From positions 1 through 63,526 of the forward strand of contig NZ_JWIF01000002.1 in NCBI RefSeq assembly GCF_000812685.1: a stretch of 63,526 nt of DNA, read 5' to 3'. Both the position numbers and the translations under genes were made by a program. This document shows, piece by piece, positions 1-8,679 of this stretch (position 1 is the stretch's first letter; every line of letters begins with the position of its first letter). Origin of the DNA: Halocynthiibacter namhaensis (GTDB lineage: Bacteria > Pseudomonadota > Alphaproteobacteria > Rhodobacterales > Rhodobacteraceae). The notes beneath the pieces were generated by a model. The model searched no databases. It worked only from the letters and a program-made list of their open reading frames with translations, and was not told the origin of the DNA.

Positions 1-69
1 GTCACAGACCTTGTCAGGATGCCCTTCGGAAACGGATTCCGAAGTAAAAGTATAGTTATCACGACTCAT
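1..69 (-). CDS. metK: S-adenosylmethionine synthetase MetK, N-terminal 23 codons only
   Basis: The ATG at 69 (minus strand) opens a frame reading [20 protein letters not shown] and then VCD to the window edge. This is the highly conserved MetK N-terminus, including the SEGHPDK substrate-binding segment. MetK makes S-adenosylmethionine from methionine and ATP in the cytoplasm. The remaining roughly 370 residues lie outside the window. A GGAG Shine-Dalgarno lies 9 bases upstream inside a SAM/SAH-type riboswitch, so translation is probably product-inhibited. It follows lnt on the same strand with 90 bases between them. Confidence 0.93.
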   Translation of the reverse strand, partial: MSRDNYTFTSESVSEGHPDKVCD

Positions 70-77
70 TTGATGTT

Positions 78-121
78 GCTCCAGTACAAATAAATCCACC
101 ACTTCAGGAAGCCGTTGTGGC
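78..121 (-). promoter_or_regulatory. SAM/SAH riboswitch controlling metK translation
   Basis: On the minus strand the leader contains CCACAACGGCTTCCTG followed by AAGTGG, then a linker and TGGAGCA just before the metK ATG. The CCAC (120-117) and GTGG (102-99) arms form the hairpin, and the loop GGCTTCC can pair with the GGAGC that includes the ribosome-binding site. This reproduces the known core of the SAM/SAH class (CACAACGGCUUCCUG...GUG...GGAGCA), an H-type pseudoknot found upstream of metK in Rhodobacterales. Binding of SAM would hide the Shine-Dalgarno and shut off translation. The linker between hairpin and GGAGCA is A/U-rich and about 14 bases long. Confidence 0.92.
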
Positions 122-134
122 GGTCGATGGACAG

Positions 135-163
135 GCCCTATTCTTGCAATAGGTTTGCGTCAA
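135..163 (-). promoter_or_regulatory. candidate metK promoter
   Basis: TTGACG (163-158, overlapping the lnt stop codon) is followed after 17 bases by TAGGGC (140-135). The -35 box is good and the -10 box poor. Its placement would start the transcript a few bases before the riboswitch hairpin. The stretch also contains a CCTATT/AATAGG hairpin (153-137) that has no U-run, so it is not a clear terminator. Weak support. Confidence 0.3.
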
Positions 164-1704
164 TCGCCTTTACCTGACTGGTGTCTAGATAGTGTTAACG
201 CGCACCCCAAAAGCCACAAAATCGCGATAATGGGCCAGTCACCGGTTTGTCGGTACAGGGTATCGACGGTTTCAGTTGGCAAATCCGCATCCAAGTAACC
301 AGCCGTCTCAAATGGAATTTGCGCTTGGATAACGCCATGCGCATCAATCACTGCAGTCACGCCCGTATTTGCGGTTCGCACCAAGGGCCGCCCTTGTTCG
401 ACCGCCCGAAACTGCGCTTGAACCAAATGCTGCCATGGCCCCGAAACAGACCCAAACCAGGCATCATTGGTGAGGTGCAAAATCCAGTCAGCGCCATCCG
501 GCGCAGCATTTACGTCCTGCGGAAACACGGCTTCATAACAAATCAGCGGCAATATCTGCCCCGCATCGCCGAGATCTAAAAGCTGACGCTCTTGCCCAGG
601 GGTGAAGCCAAACCCTTGATTGGCCGCCAACCCGTAAATGCCAAATCGCGCCATGACATCACCAAAAGGCACATATTCACCGAAGGGAACAAGATGCATC
701 TTATCATATGTTTGTGTCAGCGTGCCCCAGCGATCCATCACGGCAATCGAATTGTAAAAACCGCCGTCTCGCTGGTGACCAATCCCAAAGATCACGGGAA
801 CACCTTGGGCCGCATCACGAACCAACTCGATCACGTATTCATCCTTCATAAGTCGTGATGTTGGTACGGCCGTCTCAGGCCAGATGATCACATCCGGGCG
901 GCTTCCATCTGCCCCAAGTTCCGCCGTAAATCTCAGATTTTGTTCAAAAAAGACAGGGACCCAATCAGGATCCCATTTCTGATGTTGCGGCGCGTTTGGT
1001 TGCAACAAGCGCAAGGTTACGGATTCGATAGATGCTTGGGACGCGGGAAGGACTGGAAACATCGCCAAAACCGGGGCAGTTCCCCATGCCAATACCCCCA
1101 AAACCACTGCGCAATAACGGTTAATGCCGCTCATGCCCCAAACGCCAGCAGTCATCAAAACCGTCAACATATTCAACCCATGTGGACCAATCAACGCGAC
1201 CAACTGCATCGGCGCAAGCCCGACCCAAATATAGGCCGGCATTGCCCAGGGAAACCCAGTGAAGACATAGGCGCGCAGCAGCTCCAGGGCGGGTAACGTC
1301 ACGACCAATGCCAAAGCTGCCAGTCGTTGCCCGCCCAACCATCGCGCAAGGCCAAACGCCGCCGCCCAAAACAAGGCAAGCCCGCCAGCCATAAAGAACA
1401 ATGCAAAAGGCGCCATCCAACCGTGACGCGCAATATCAACCAAGAATGGTTCAACAATCCAGCTTAACGAAACGCCAAAATATCCGCCGCCAAATGCCCA
1501 ACCAAACCAAGCCGCGCGGCGAGTTGTGCCGCTGACTTCAAGAAGAATCGCAGCCATAACCAAAGCAACCAGCGCCAACGGCCACAGGCCAAACGGTGCT
1601 TGTCCCAATGCCATGACCGCCCCAATCAGGGCGCTGATGAACATAAGGGTTCGCCAGGATAATCGCGCTAATGCATCCCCAATTTTTCCGTTGATCGCCC
1701 CCAC
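160..1704 (-). CDS. lnt: apolipoprotein N-acyltransferase
   Basis: Inner-membrane enzyme that adds the third acyl chain to the N-terminal cysteine of lipoproteins. The 514-residue length is normal for the family. The N-terminal half holds about six membrane helices; residues about 225-490 form a carbon-nitrogen hydrolase domain on the periplasmic side. The expected catalytic residues are visible: Glu in IIWPETAVP, Lys in YDKMHLVPFGEY, and Cys in LICYEAVFP. A last hydrophobic segment (IIAILWLLGCALTL) anchors the C-terminus. The start is GTG at 1704, seven bases below the stop of the CorC-like gene, so the two are probably cotranscribed and translationally coupled. metK follows downstream. Confidence 0.93.
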   Translation of the reverse strand: MGAINGKIGDALARLSWRTLMFISALIGAVMALGQAPFGLWPLALVALVMAAILLEVSGTTRRAAWFGWAFGGGYFGVSLSWIVEPFLVDIARHGWMAPFALFFMAGGLALFWAAAFGLARWLGGQRLAALALVVTLPALELLRAYVFTGFPWAMPAYIWVGLAPMQLVALIGPHGLNMLTVLMTAGVWGMSGINRYCAVVLGVLAWGTAPVLAMFPVLPASQASIESVTLRLLQPNAPQHQKWDPDWVPVFFEQNLRFTAELGADGSRPDVIIWPETAVPTSRLMKDEYVIELVRDAAQGVPVIFGIGHQRDGGFYNSIAVMDRWGTLTQTYDKMHLVPFGEYVPFGDVMARFGIYGLAANQGFGFTPGQERQLLDLGDAGQILPLICYEAVFPQDVNAAPDGADWILHLTNDAWFGSVSGPWQHLVQAQFRAVEQGRPLVRTANTGVTAVIDAHGVIQAQIPFETAGYLDADLPTETVDTLYRQTGDWPIIAILWLLGCALTLSRHQSGKGD

Positions 1705-1710
1705 GGTCGC

Positions 1711-2595
1711 TTAGGCTTTCTTCATCGGCAAGTGCACGCGCACACGTTTAATGCGGCGCGGATCGGCATCGATCACCTCGAAATCCGGGCCAGCAGGGTG
1801 ACGGATCATCTCGCCGCGCCCTGGCACATGCCCCAACAAAACGAACACCAAGCCGCCCAATGTATCCACATCTTCATCATCCAATTCGGCGCTTAGATTT
1901 AAACCAATCGCCGCCTCAAATTCATCCAGCGGAGCGCGCGCTTCGGCAACATAGCAACCTGGCTTTTCTTCAAACCACAGCTGTCCTTCCACCGCGTCAT
2001 GTTCGTCTTCGATTTCCCCGATCACCTGTTCGATCAAATCTTCAATCGTCACCAATCCGTCGACGCCACCGTATTCATCAATGACCAATGCCATATGGAT
2101 ACGTTCGGTCTGCATTTTCTGCAGTAAGATACCGATCGGCATAGAGGGGGGCGCAAACAAAAGCGGGCGCATCAGTTTTTCAAACGAGAATTCGCCGTTC
2201 TTGGAAGGCCCATTAAATCCATGTTTCAGTGAGAAATCTTTCAAATGGATCATGCCCGCAGGTTTGTCCAATGTACCGGAGAACACCGGCAAACGGCTCA
2301 AACCGCTTTCACGGAATACCTCAACCAATTCGTCTTTGGAAATGTCGTCCGACACAGAGATGATCTCAACACGCGGGATTGCCACATCTTCAAGGCGCAT
2401 GCGTCGCAGATTCAACATACCATGTGCCGCAGAAACATCTGTCACCGCACCAATGGGTTCCTCGACAGCCGGGGCTGTGTCATTTGGTTGGGAAAAATTT
2501 GCTAAGAGCTTGCGGAAAAATCCGTTTTGCCCTGGTTCATCATCTTCCTGCGCGCGCTGCGCAGCGATAGAGGATCCTTCGATTGTATCGCCCAT
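1711..2595 (-). CDS. CorC/TlyC-family CBS-domain protein
   Basis: 294-residue soluble protein with an N-terminal low-complexity segment, two CBS repeats (around VEIISVSDDISKDELV and LLFAPPSMPIGILLQKMQ...VIDEYGGVDGLVTIEDLIEQVIGEIEDEHD) and a C-terminal transporter-associated domain. The VIDEYGG..GLVTIEDL signature is characteristic of the HlyC/CorC family. Members are linked to divalent-cation efflux or ribosome-associated functions; the exact role is not settled, and the old 'hemolysin' label is doubtful. It lies between ybeY and lnt, as in many Gram-negative genomes. I chose the ATG at 2595 because AAAGGA sits just upstream; an in-frame ATG at 2613 has no visible ribosome-binding site. Confidence 0.88.
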   Translation of the reverse strand: MGDTIEGSSIAAQRAQEDDEPGQNGFFRKLLANFSQPNDTAPAVEEPIGAVTDVSAAHGMLNLRRMRLEDVAIPRVEIISVSDDISKDELVEVFRESGLSRLPVFSGTLDKPAGMIHLKDFSLKHGFNGPSKNGEFSFEKLMRPLLFAPPSMPIGILLQKMQTERIHMALVIDEYGGVDGLVTIEDLIEQVIGEIEDEHDAVEGQLWFEEKPGCYVAEARAPLDEFEAAIGLNLSAELDDEDVDTLGGLVFVLLGHVPGRGEMIRHPAGPDFEVIDADPRRIKRVRVHLPMKKA

Positions 2596-2635
2596 TGGTC
2601 CTTTCCGGGTCATTCAAATGACGCAAAACGCGCGT

Positions 2636-3124
2636 CTATATTGTATATGGGTCAGCAATGCCAAGATTGCCAAGTATTTCTGTCTCTAGCCCCTCCATTA
2701 GGGCCGCATCTTTTTCGTCAATGTGATCATAACCCAACAGATGTAAGATTCCATGAACAACCAAATGGGTCACATGATCGGCAAATTTCTTCTTAGACTC
2801 AGCTGCTTCACGCGCACAAGTGTCGTAAGAAATCGCAATATCACCCAATTCCGGGTCCGGGCCTTTGGGCGGCAGGGGCGGATTACCGGCCTTTTCAGCC
2901 GCACGTTCTTCTGACGGCCAAGACAGTACATTTGTGGCTTTATCTTTCTCACGAAAATCCGCGTTCAAGACTGAAATTCGCTCGTCATCACACCCCATGA
3001 CCACAACTTCCCAGTCACCTTCCAACGCCAGGCGGGTCAATGTCGCTGCAGCTGCGATTTCAGAGAGATCCTCAAGCCCTGCATCATCCCAACGCGGGTC
3101 TTCGCAAATCACATCGGTGATCAT
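2636..3124 (-). CDS. ybeY: endoribonuclease YbeY (rRNA maturation factor)
   Basis: 162 residues, typical for YbeY. The zinc-binding motif HxxxHxxxxxH is present in full as HGILHLLGYDH, followed by the usual acidic helix ('IDEKDAALMEGLETEIL'). YbeY is a metal-dependent single-strand RNase acting in 16S rRNA 3'-end maturation and ribosome quality control. The start ATG overlaps the phoH stop by four bases, giving a phoH-ybeY-corC-lnt-metK series on the minus strand. Confidence 0.94.
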   Translation of the reverse strand: MITDVICEDPRWDDAGLEDLSEIAAAATLTRLALEGDWEVVVMGCDDERISVLNADFREKDKATNVLSWPSEERAAEKAGNPPLPPKGPDPELGDIAISYDTCAREAAESKKKFADHVTHLVVHGILHLLGYDHIDEKDAALMEGLETEILGNLGIADPYTI

Positions 3125-4188
3125 TGGTTTGCCTTCTGCGCTTCGATTTTCTTCGCCTCACGCTTTGCAAAAGCCTTTTGATCAGCCGCGTCATAAGCTT
3201 CAATAATCTTCGCAACCAGCGGGTGGCGCACCACATCTTTCGCGGTGAAGTAGTTGAACGAGATATGATCGATATGTTTCAACAGACGTTCCGCATCGTG
3301 CAAACCAGATGTCACGCCGCGCGGCAAATCAACCTGTGATCGGTCGCCCGTAATGACCATACGCGACCCTTCGCCAAGACGCGTCAGGAACATCTTCATT
3401 TGCATGGCGGTCGCATTTTGCGCCTCATCCAGCACCACAAAAGCATTGGAAAGCGTACGTCCCCGCATGAAAGCCAAAGGCGCGATTTCGATGCGCTTTT
3501 CTTCAATCAGCTTCGCCATTTGCTTACCAGGAAGGAAGTCGCCCAGCGCGTCATACAAAGGCTGCATAAACGGGTCAACCTTGTCTTTCATGTCACCTGG
3601 CAGATAGCCAAGCTTTTCACCGGCTTCAACTGCGGGGCGCGACAGGATGATCTTATCAACCAGGCCATCGGCAAACATCGACACGGCCGCCGCGACAGCG
3701 ATATATGTTTTGCCTGTTCCAGCAGGACCAATACCAAAGACCAGTTCGTTTTCAAACAATGCTTGGGCATATGCCTTTTGCGCGTCTGTGCGCGGTTCAA
3801 CGGTTTTCTTACGGGTGCGGATTTCGACGCGACCGCCTTTGAACATCTCAAGCTGGTCATCTGGCGCATTTTCATGCCCGCCATTGTCTCCACTCATGCG
3901 AATTTCCGCAGAAATATCCCCGGTTTCGACAGAACGGCCGGCCTCAAGACGTGCATAAAGCGCATTCAAAATGTCTGCGGTCTTGGCGCGTTCATAATCC
4001 TTGCCATGCAACACAAGCTGATTTCCACGGCGGATGATCTGCACCCCAAAGGTGCTTTCGATCTGGGTCAGGTTTTTGTCAAATTCACCGCAGAGCTCGA
4101 TCAACAGGTGATTGTCAGGATATTCCAGCTGTGTCTGCGCAGGCTGCACGGCAGTTTCAGCTTCGATGTTCAGGTCTTCAGTTCCCAA
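3121..4188 (-). CDS. phoH: PhoH-like ATPase (YbeZ type)
   Basis: P-loop ATPase of the PhoH/YbeZ family, the usual partner of YbeY. Walker A is GPAGTGKTYIA and Walker B is FVVLDEAQN; the helicase-like MVITGDRSQVDLP follows. The N-terminal region has a KH-like RNA-binding segment (about 'LLIELCGEFDKNLTQIE'). The longest frame starts at 4281, but TTG at 4188 has GGAG five bases upstream and leaves a 355-residue protein with an N-terminus typical for the family, so I favour it. It overlaps ybeY by four bases and is about 140 bases downstream of miaB. Confidence 0.9.
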   Translation of the reverse strand: MGTEDLNIEAETAVQPAQTQLEYPDNHLLIELCGEFDKNLTQIESTFGVQIIRRGNQLVLHGKDYERAKTADILNALYARLEAGRSVETGDISAEIRMSGDNGGHENAPDDQLEMFKGGRVEIRTRKKTVEPRTDAQKAYAQALFENELVFGIGPAGTGKTYIAVAAAVSMFADGLVDKIILSRPAVEAGEKLGYLPGDMKDKVDPFMQPLYDALGDFLPGKQMAKLIEEKRIEIAPLAFMRGRTLSNAFVVLDEAQNATAMQMKMFLTRLGEGSRMVITGDRSQVDLPRGVTSGLHDAERLLKHIDHISFNYFTAKDVVRHPLVAKIIEAYDAADQKAFAKREAKKIEAQKANQ

Positions 4189-4325
4189 AGTGGCTCCGTT
4201 CTGTATTTTCCCTGATGACAGCCGGACCGAATCCAGCATTTGTCCCGATGGTCGCAACTTGACCGCCGCAACGCAAGTCACGACGGATTAATTGATTTCA
4301 ATCTTCACGGAAATGCCACAAATAT

Positions 4326-5648
4326 TTAGGGCAGGATTTCCCCAGTAAGCGAGTTTTTCTCAGTCGCGATGATCTTCACGTCGCGAATATCACCAATTTT
4401 CACATCTTTCGCATCCGCATGAACCGCGTGCAGATAGCCAGACTTACCGATCATTTGCCCTTCAATACGCCCCGCTTTTTCGAACATCACACTTACGGTA
4501 CGCCCGATCATGCTTTCTTGGGTTTGCATCTGTTGTTGTGTCAGCAGGGCCTGCATCTGATGCAAACGTTCTTTCGCAACCAATGGATCAACCAATGCAC
4601 GTTCCGCAGCAGGCGTCCCTGGGCGGGACGAATAACAGAAGGAATAGGCCTGGCCGTAATGCACTTCGCGGATCAGATCCATCGTGTCCTGAAAATCCTG
4701 ATCTGTTTCTTCTGGGAAACCAACGATGAAATCACCGGACAGCAAGATATCGGGACGCGCTTCGCGGAAACGTTCAATCACCCTGATATAGCTTTCGGCG
4801 GTGTGATTGCGGTTCATGCGTTTTAGGATTTTATCGCTGCCAGATTGCACAGGCAAATGCAGATATGGCATCAGTTTGTCACATGACCCATGCGCCGCGA
4901 TCAACGCGTCTTCCATATCATTGGGGTGCGAGGTCGTATAGCGAATGCGCGCCAGGCCATCGACTTTCGCCAATTCACCGATCAATCCCGCAAGCCCCGT
5001 TGTACCCGTTGCGCCCTGCCCGTGATAAGCATTCACGTTTTGCCCAAGCAGAGAAATTTCACGCACGCCACGTTCCACCAAATCATTGGCCTCACGAATA
5101 ATACGATCCACAGGACGCGACACTTCGGCACCGCGCGTATAAGGCACGACACAAAAGGCGCAGAATTTGTCGCAACCTTCTTGAACCGTCAAAAACGCAG
5201 CCGGGGCGCGTTTCGCTTTGGGACGTTTGTTCAGATGTTCAAATTTGTCTTCTTCCGGGAAATCCGTATCAAGTGCCTTTTCGCCCCTGTTCACAGTTTC
5301 CATCATTTTCGGCAGACGGTGATAGGTCTGCGGACCGACAACCAGGTCAACCATGGGCTGGCGGCGGATGATTTCTTCACCCTCAGCCTGGGCCACACAG
5401 CCCGCCACACCGATCTTCAGGTCGGGATTCGCGGCCTTCAAACCTTTGTAACGCCCCAACTCAGAATAGATCTTTTCAGCCGCTTTTTCACGAATGTGAC
5501 AGGTGTTCAGCAGAATCATATCTGCGTCTTCCACCTGTTCAGTGGCCTCATATCCTTCATGCCCAAGGCTTTCGGCCATGCGCTCGCTGTCATAGACATT
5601 CATCTGACAGCCCCAAGTTTTAATGAAGAGTTTTTTCTTTTCTGACAT
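4326..5648 (-). CDS. miaB: tRNA-2-methylthio-N6-dimethylallyladenosine synthase
   Basis: Radical-SAM methylthiotransferase modifying A37 of tRNAs that read UNN codons. At 440 residues it has the three family domains: the N-terminal UPF0004 domain with cysteines in [17 protein letters not shown] and GVAGCVAQ; the radical-SAM cluster CDKFCAFC; and a C-terminal TRAM domain. Start ATG at 5648 ([14 protein letters not shown]) has GGGACC a few bases upstream; the frame upstream of it contains a spurious extension to 5711. It heads the minus-strand block leading to phoH-ybeY. Confidence 0.95.
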   Translation of the reverse strand: MSEKKKLFIKTWGCQMNVYDSERMAESLGHEGYEATEQVEDADMILLNTCHIREKAAEKIYSELGRYKGLKAANPDLKIGVAGCVAQAEGEEIIRRQPMVDLVVGPQTYHRLPKMMETVNRGEKALDTDFPEEDKFEHLNKRPKAKRAPAAFLTVQEGCDKFCAFCVVPYTRGAEVSRPVDRIIREANDLVERGVREISLLGQNVNAYHGQGATGTTGLAGLIGELAKVDGLARIRYTTSHPNDMEDALIAAHGSCDKLMPYLHLPVQSGSDKILKRMNRNHTAESYIRVIERFREARPDILLSGDFIVGFPEETDQDFQDTMDLIREVHYGQAYSFCYSSRPGTPAAERALVDPLVAKERLHQMQALLTQQQMQTQESMIGRTVSVMFEKAGRIEGQMIGKSGYLHAVHADAKDVKIGDIRDVKIIATEKNSLTGEILP

Positions 5649-5745
5649 CAGAAAGGTCCCACGTTTGTTGCCGCACACATACAGCGGCAGAGAGAGGCTT
5701 GCAATATCCACCGTTTTAAGGGATTTTCACGCCAAGTGAGGGCAC

Positions 5746-6618
5746 ATGATTTACGATAGTATTAACACATTTTTGAACACCGCCAAAGAAACCTTGGCAA
5801 AAGGCCCGATCGCGCCGTTGCTGATCGAAGATTTGGTTGAAATCGAAAGCACCATAAAACACCATAAAAAGCTTGGTTTTTCTGCTATCCTCGTGCTCAA
5901 GCCAGCATCTTTGCACATCGCAGATGCGCTTTGCAAAGATGTACATGTGATCAACTGGGATGCCTTCGCAGATGACGCAACCGAAGACGCAGTAAACCGC
6001 ATCGCGGCCGCCACCCGTCCCGGAACATGGCTGTACTATTGCTACAACGCCGAATATCTGATGTATCCCTTCATGGAAACCCGCAGCGTCACCGAACTTT
6101 TGGCATTCCACACTGAAGAACGTCGCGCGTCCATGCTGACCTATGTCATTGATCTTTATGCAAGTGACCTCAACCAGCACCCATCTGGTGTCGCCTGTGA
6201 AGATGCGTGGTTTGACAAAACCGGGTATTACGCGTTGGCCCGTGAAGATGCCCAAAACAATTATGAGAAAAAGGACCGTCAGCTCGATTTTTATGGTGGC
6301 TTACGTTGGCGTTTCGAAGAACATGTTCCCTTTCTCAAACGCACCATTGGGCGCAACGCTCTTTTTGCATCCGCAGCAGGCTTGAAGCTCTTGCCGGGCC
6401 ATGTTTTTAACGACGAGGAATACAATACATATTCCTGTGAATGGCATCACAATATCACGGCCACCATCTGCTCGTTTCGTGCTGCAAAAGCCCTGCGCGC
6501 CAACCCGGGAAGCCGCGGTGCCATCAAAACATTCAGTTGGCATAACTCGGTTAAGCTGGAATGGAACAGTCAACAATTGTTGGACTTGGGCCTCATGGAA
6601 CCAGGGCAGTGGTTCTAA
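5746..6618 (+). CDS. conserved hypothetical protein (Roseobacter-type, beside miaB)
   Basis: 290-residue soluble protein with a strong ribosome-binding site (GAGGGCAC-ATG) and normal codon usage. I do not recognise a named domain with confidence. Visible features are an alpha/beta-looking N-terminus (IAPLLIEDLVEIESTIKHH, FSAILVLKP), the segments GTWLYYCYNAEYL and RQLDFYGGLRWRFEEHVP, and a C-terminal WNSQQLLDLGLMEPGQWF. The overall plan (ILVLKP strand, acidic positions, FNDEEYNTYS) would be compatible with a glycosyltransferase-2-like fold, but this is a guess. It is divergent from miaB with about 100 bases between them. It has no signal peptide or membrane segment. Confidence 0.75.
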   Translation: MIYDSINTFLNTAKETLAKGPIAPLLIEDLVEIESTIKHHKKLGFSAILVLKPASLHIADALCKDVHVINWDAFADDATEDAVNRIAAATRPGTWLYYCYNAEYLMYPFMETRSVTELLAFHTEERRASMLTYVIDLYASDLNQHPSGVACEDAWFDKTGYYALAREDAQNNYEKKDRQLDFYGGLRWRFEEHVPFLKRTIGRNALFASAAGLKLLPGHVFNDEEYNTYSCEWHHNITATICSFRAAKALRANPGSRGAIKTFSWHNSVKLEWNSQQLLDLGLMEPGQWF

Positions 6619-6693
6619 GAAATCACCCCTTGCCCTCAAGTCCCCTTGAGGTTCTATCACTGTTCCCGAACCTCGAATCACGGGAATATAAAT

Positions 6694-8112
6694 ATGACGT
6701 CCAGCAATAGTCCCTCCGCTCATGTCAGTTGGCGCGAAATCTTAACGCGCCAATATGCACTACAACTGATGATCGTCTCACTTGGGGTCTGGCTTCACGC
6801 TGCCGACAGCTTGCTGTTGGCCACGATGATCCCCGATATCCTGACCGACATCGGCGGAGACCGCTTCGTGTCTTGGACCATCGCAACCTATGAAATCGGA
6901 TCTATCTTGGCCGGTGCCTCTGCGGCAATTGCCACGATGCGCTATGGAATGCGCAACATTATGGCGCTGTGTGCCTTGGTCTTCGCCTTTGGATGTGCCG
7001 CATCCATGGTTGCCTCTAACATGCCGATTCTTCTGGTTGGGCGGGTGTTGCAAGGATTGGGCGGCGGCGGCCTAACCGCCATGACCTTTATTGCAATTGG
7101 AGTTTTATTTGCACCTCGCCTGCAACCTCGTGTCATTGCGGTTGTGTCAGCGCTTTGGGGGGCCTCTGCCTTTATCGGGCCACTCGTTGGGGCCTTCTTC
7201 GTGCAATATTTCACATGGCGTTGGGGCTTTGCTTTCTTCCTGATCCAAGCCCTCGGTCTTTCGATCTGGATCTGGAAAACCCCCGGGATCAGCAACACGC
7301 CCGAAGCGACAGACAGTCCTATCACTCTCCCTGTGCGTCGCCTCGCCCTGTTGACCGTTGGCATCACAACGGTTGCCGCCGCTGGCATTCGGGTGTCCTT
7401 TCCTTTGACGCCGCTTCTGATGATCGCAGCCTTCGCCTTGCTCATTTTGTTTCTGAAACTTGATGCCCGCGCAGGCGACAGCCGCATGTTACCCCAGAAC
7501 GCTTTTCGCCTAAACAACCGCGCGGGTGCCGCGTTGTTGATGTGGGTGTCGATCTCTGCGGGTGTCATGGGATTGATGAGCTACGGACCGGTTCTCATGT
7601 CAGGCTTGCACAACACGTCCCCCGTTGTCATCGGCTATATTTTGGCGGGCGCATCTTTTGGATGGACCATTGCGGCAATCTTGGTGTCCGGCGCACCGGA
7701 ACGCCAAGACCCCTACTGGATCGCTGGGGGGCTTTCCCTCGTCGCGCTGTCGGTCGTCGGCTTCCTGGTCTTTGCCGCTGATGGTCCGCTGTGGGTGATC
7801 GGTGTCTTAGCCTGGATCGAAGGCCTCGGCTTTGGCAGCGCCTACACCTTTATCCAACGCCGCCTCATCAGCGTCTCTCCCGAAGCTGAGCGCGCGCGCG
7901 TCACAGGTGCCTTGCCGACAGTTGCCCGGTTTGGTTACGCCGTGGGCGCTGCAGTTTGCGGTATTCTTGCCAATGCGTCAGGCTTTGCAATTGACGCGGA
8001 CCCTGAGACCCTGCGCCTAGTGTCACATAGCGTCTTTGCCGGCAGCCTCCCATTGATTGCGATTGGATTGGTGGCGATGGTGATGTTCCTACGACCTGAC
8101 AAAACTGTCTAA
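6694..8112 (+). CDS. MFS multidrug-type transporter
   Basis: 472-residue polytopic protein of the major facilitator superfamily, probably the 14-helix DHA2-like group. Family features are visible: the N-terminal helix with LHAADSLLLATMIPDI, a loop RYGMRN..ALC after helix 2, and GRVLQGLGGGGLTAM in helix 4 (motif C-like region follows: GPLVGAFFVQYFTWRWGFAFFLIQ). Probably exports a small hydrophobic compound; substrate unknown. Start ATG at 6694 has GGGAA upstream; an in-frame TTG at 6646 has no ribosome-binding site. The stop overlaps the convergent trmL stop by four bases. Confidence 0.88.
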   Translation: MTSSNSPSAHVSWREILTRQYALQLMIVSLGVWLHAADSLLLATMIPDILTDIGGDRFVSWTIATYEIGSILAGASAAIATMRYGMRNIMALCALVFAFGCAASMVASNMPILLVGRVLQGLGGGGLTAMTFIAIGVLFAPRLQPRVIAVVSALWGASAFIGPLVGAFFVQYFTWRWGFAFFLIQALGLSIWIWKTPGISNTPEATDSPITLPVRRLALLTVGITTVAAAGIRVSFPLTPLLMIAAFALLILFLKLDARAGDSRMLPQNAFRLNNRAGAALLMWVSISAGVMGLMSYGPVLMSGLHNTSPVVIGYILAGASFGWTIAAILVSGAPERQDPYWIAGGLSLVALSVVGFLVFAADGPLWVIGVLAWIEGLGFGSAYTFIQRRLISVSPEAERARVTGALPTVARFGYAVGAAVCGILANASGFAIDADPETLRLVSHSVFAGSLPLIAIGLVAMVMFLRPDKTV

Positions 8113-8582
8113 CCACCCAAAACGGGGCGCATCGCCTGATAAATCACGGCGGTCGCCACATTGGCCAGGTTCAGAGATTTCACGACTGGATTGCGCATGG
8201 GCAGGCTGAACAGGCGATCATTCATTCCCTCTAGGATTTCAAGCGGGATGCCGCTGGATTCGCAGCCAAACACTAAATAGCCATCAAGCTTGTAATCCGC
8301 GTCATAAATCGTCTGCGCGCCATTTTCCTCAAAGAAATACAGGCTATCGCGATCTGGTTTACGGGCATCCATAAAGCTTTGCCAATCGTCATATTCCGTC
8401 AACTGCACATGCTTCCAATAGCTCGCACCTGCCCGCTTCACGGTCTTTTCATCAAGCGAAAACCCCAGCGGCTTAATCAAGATCAGCTCCAACCCCAAGG
8501 CCACACAAGTCCGTCCAATCGCCCCGGTGTTATAAGGGATCTCAGGCGTCACAATGATAACTTTCATTTGGGGTTCGGACAT
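8109..8582 (-). CDS. trmL: tRNA (cytidine/uridine-2'-O-)-methyltransferase TrmL
   Basis: 157-residue SPOUT-family methyltransferase that 2'-O-methylates the wobble base 34 of tRNA-Leu. The knotted-fold motifs are readable: IPYNTGAIGRTC at the N-terminus, LVFGCESSGIP in the middle, and RLFSLPMRNPVVKSLNLANVATAVIYQAMR at the C-terminus (the SLNLANA-type cofactor loop). The start at 8582 (MSEPQMKVIIVTP) was preferred to an upstream TTG at 8600. Convergent with the MFS gene, overlapping by four bases. Confidence 0.92.
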   Translation of the reverse strand: MSEPQMKVIIVTPEIPYNTGAIGRTCVALGLELILIKPLGFSLDEKTVKRAGASYWKHVQLTEYDDWQSFMDARKPDRDSLYFFEENGAQTIYDADYKLDGYLVFGCESSGIPLEILEGMNDRLFSLPMRNPVVKSLNLANVATAVIYQAMRPVLGG

Positions 8583-8679
8583 TAGATTTGGCTTTCTCAA
8601 TAACGCATGACAGCGGTGTTCATTGCGCAGGTTCTGTTATCCTAAACTTCGGATCATTTACAGCGCCAAAACGTCAAGA

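Noticed and set aside
137-153. CCTATT/AATAGG hairpin after lnt considered as a terminator
   Set aside because: No U-run follows and the stem is A/T-rich; it may instead overlap the metK promoter.
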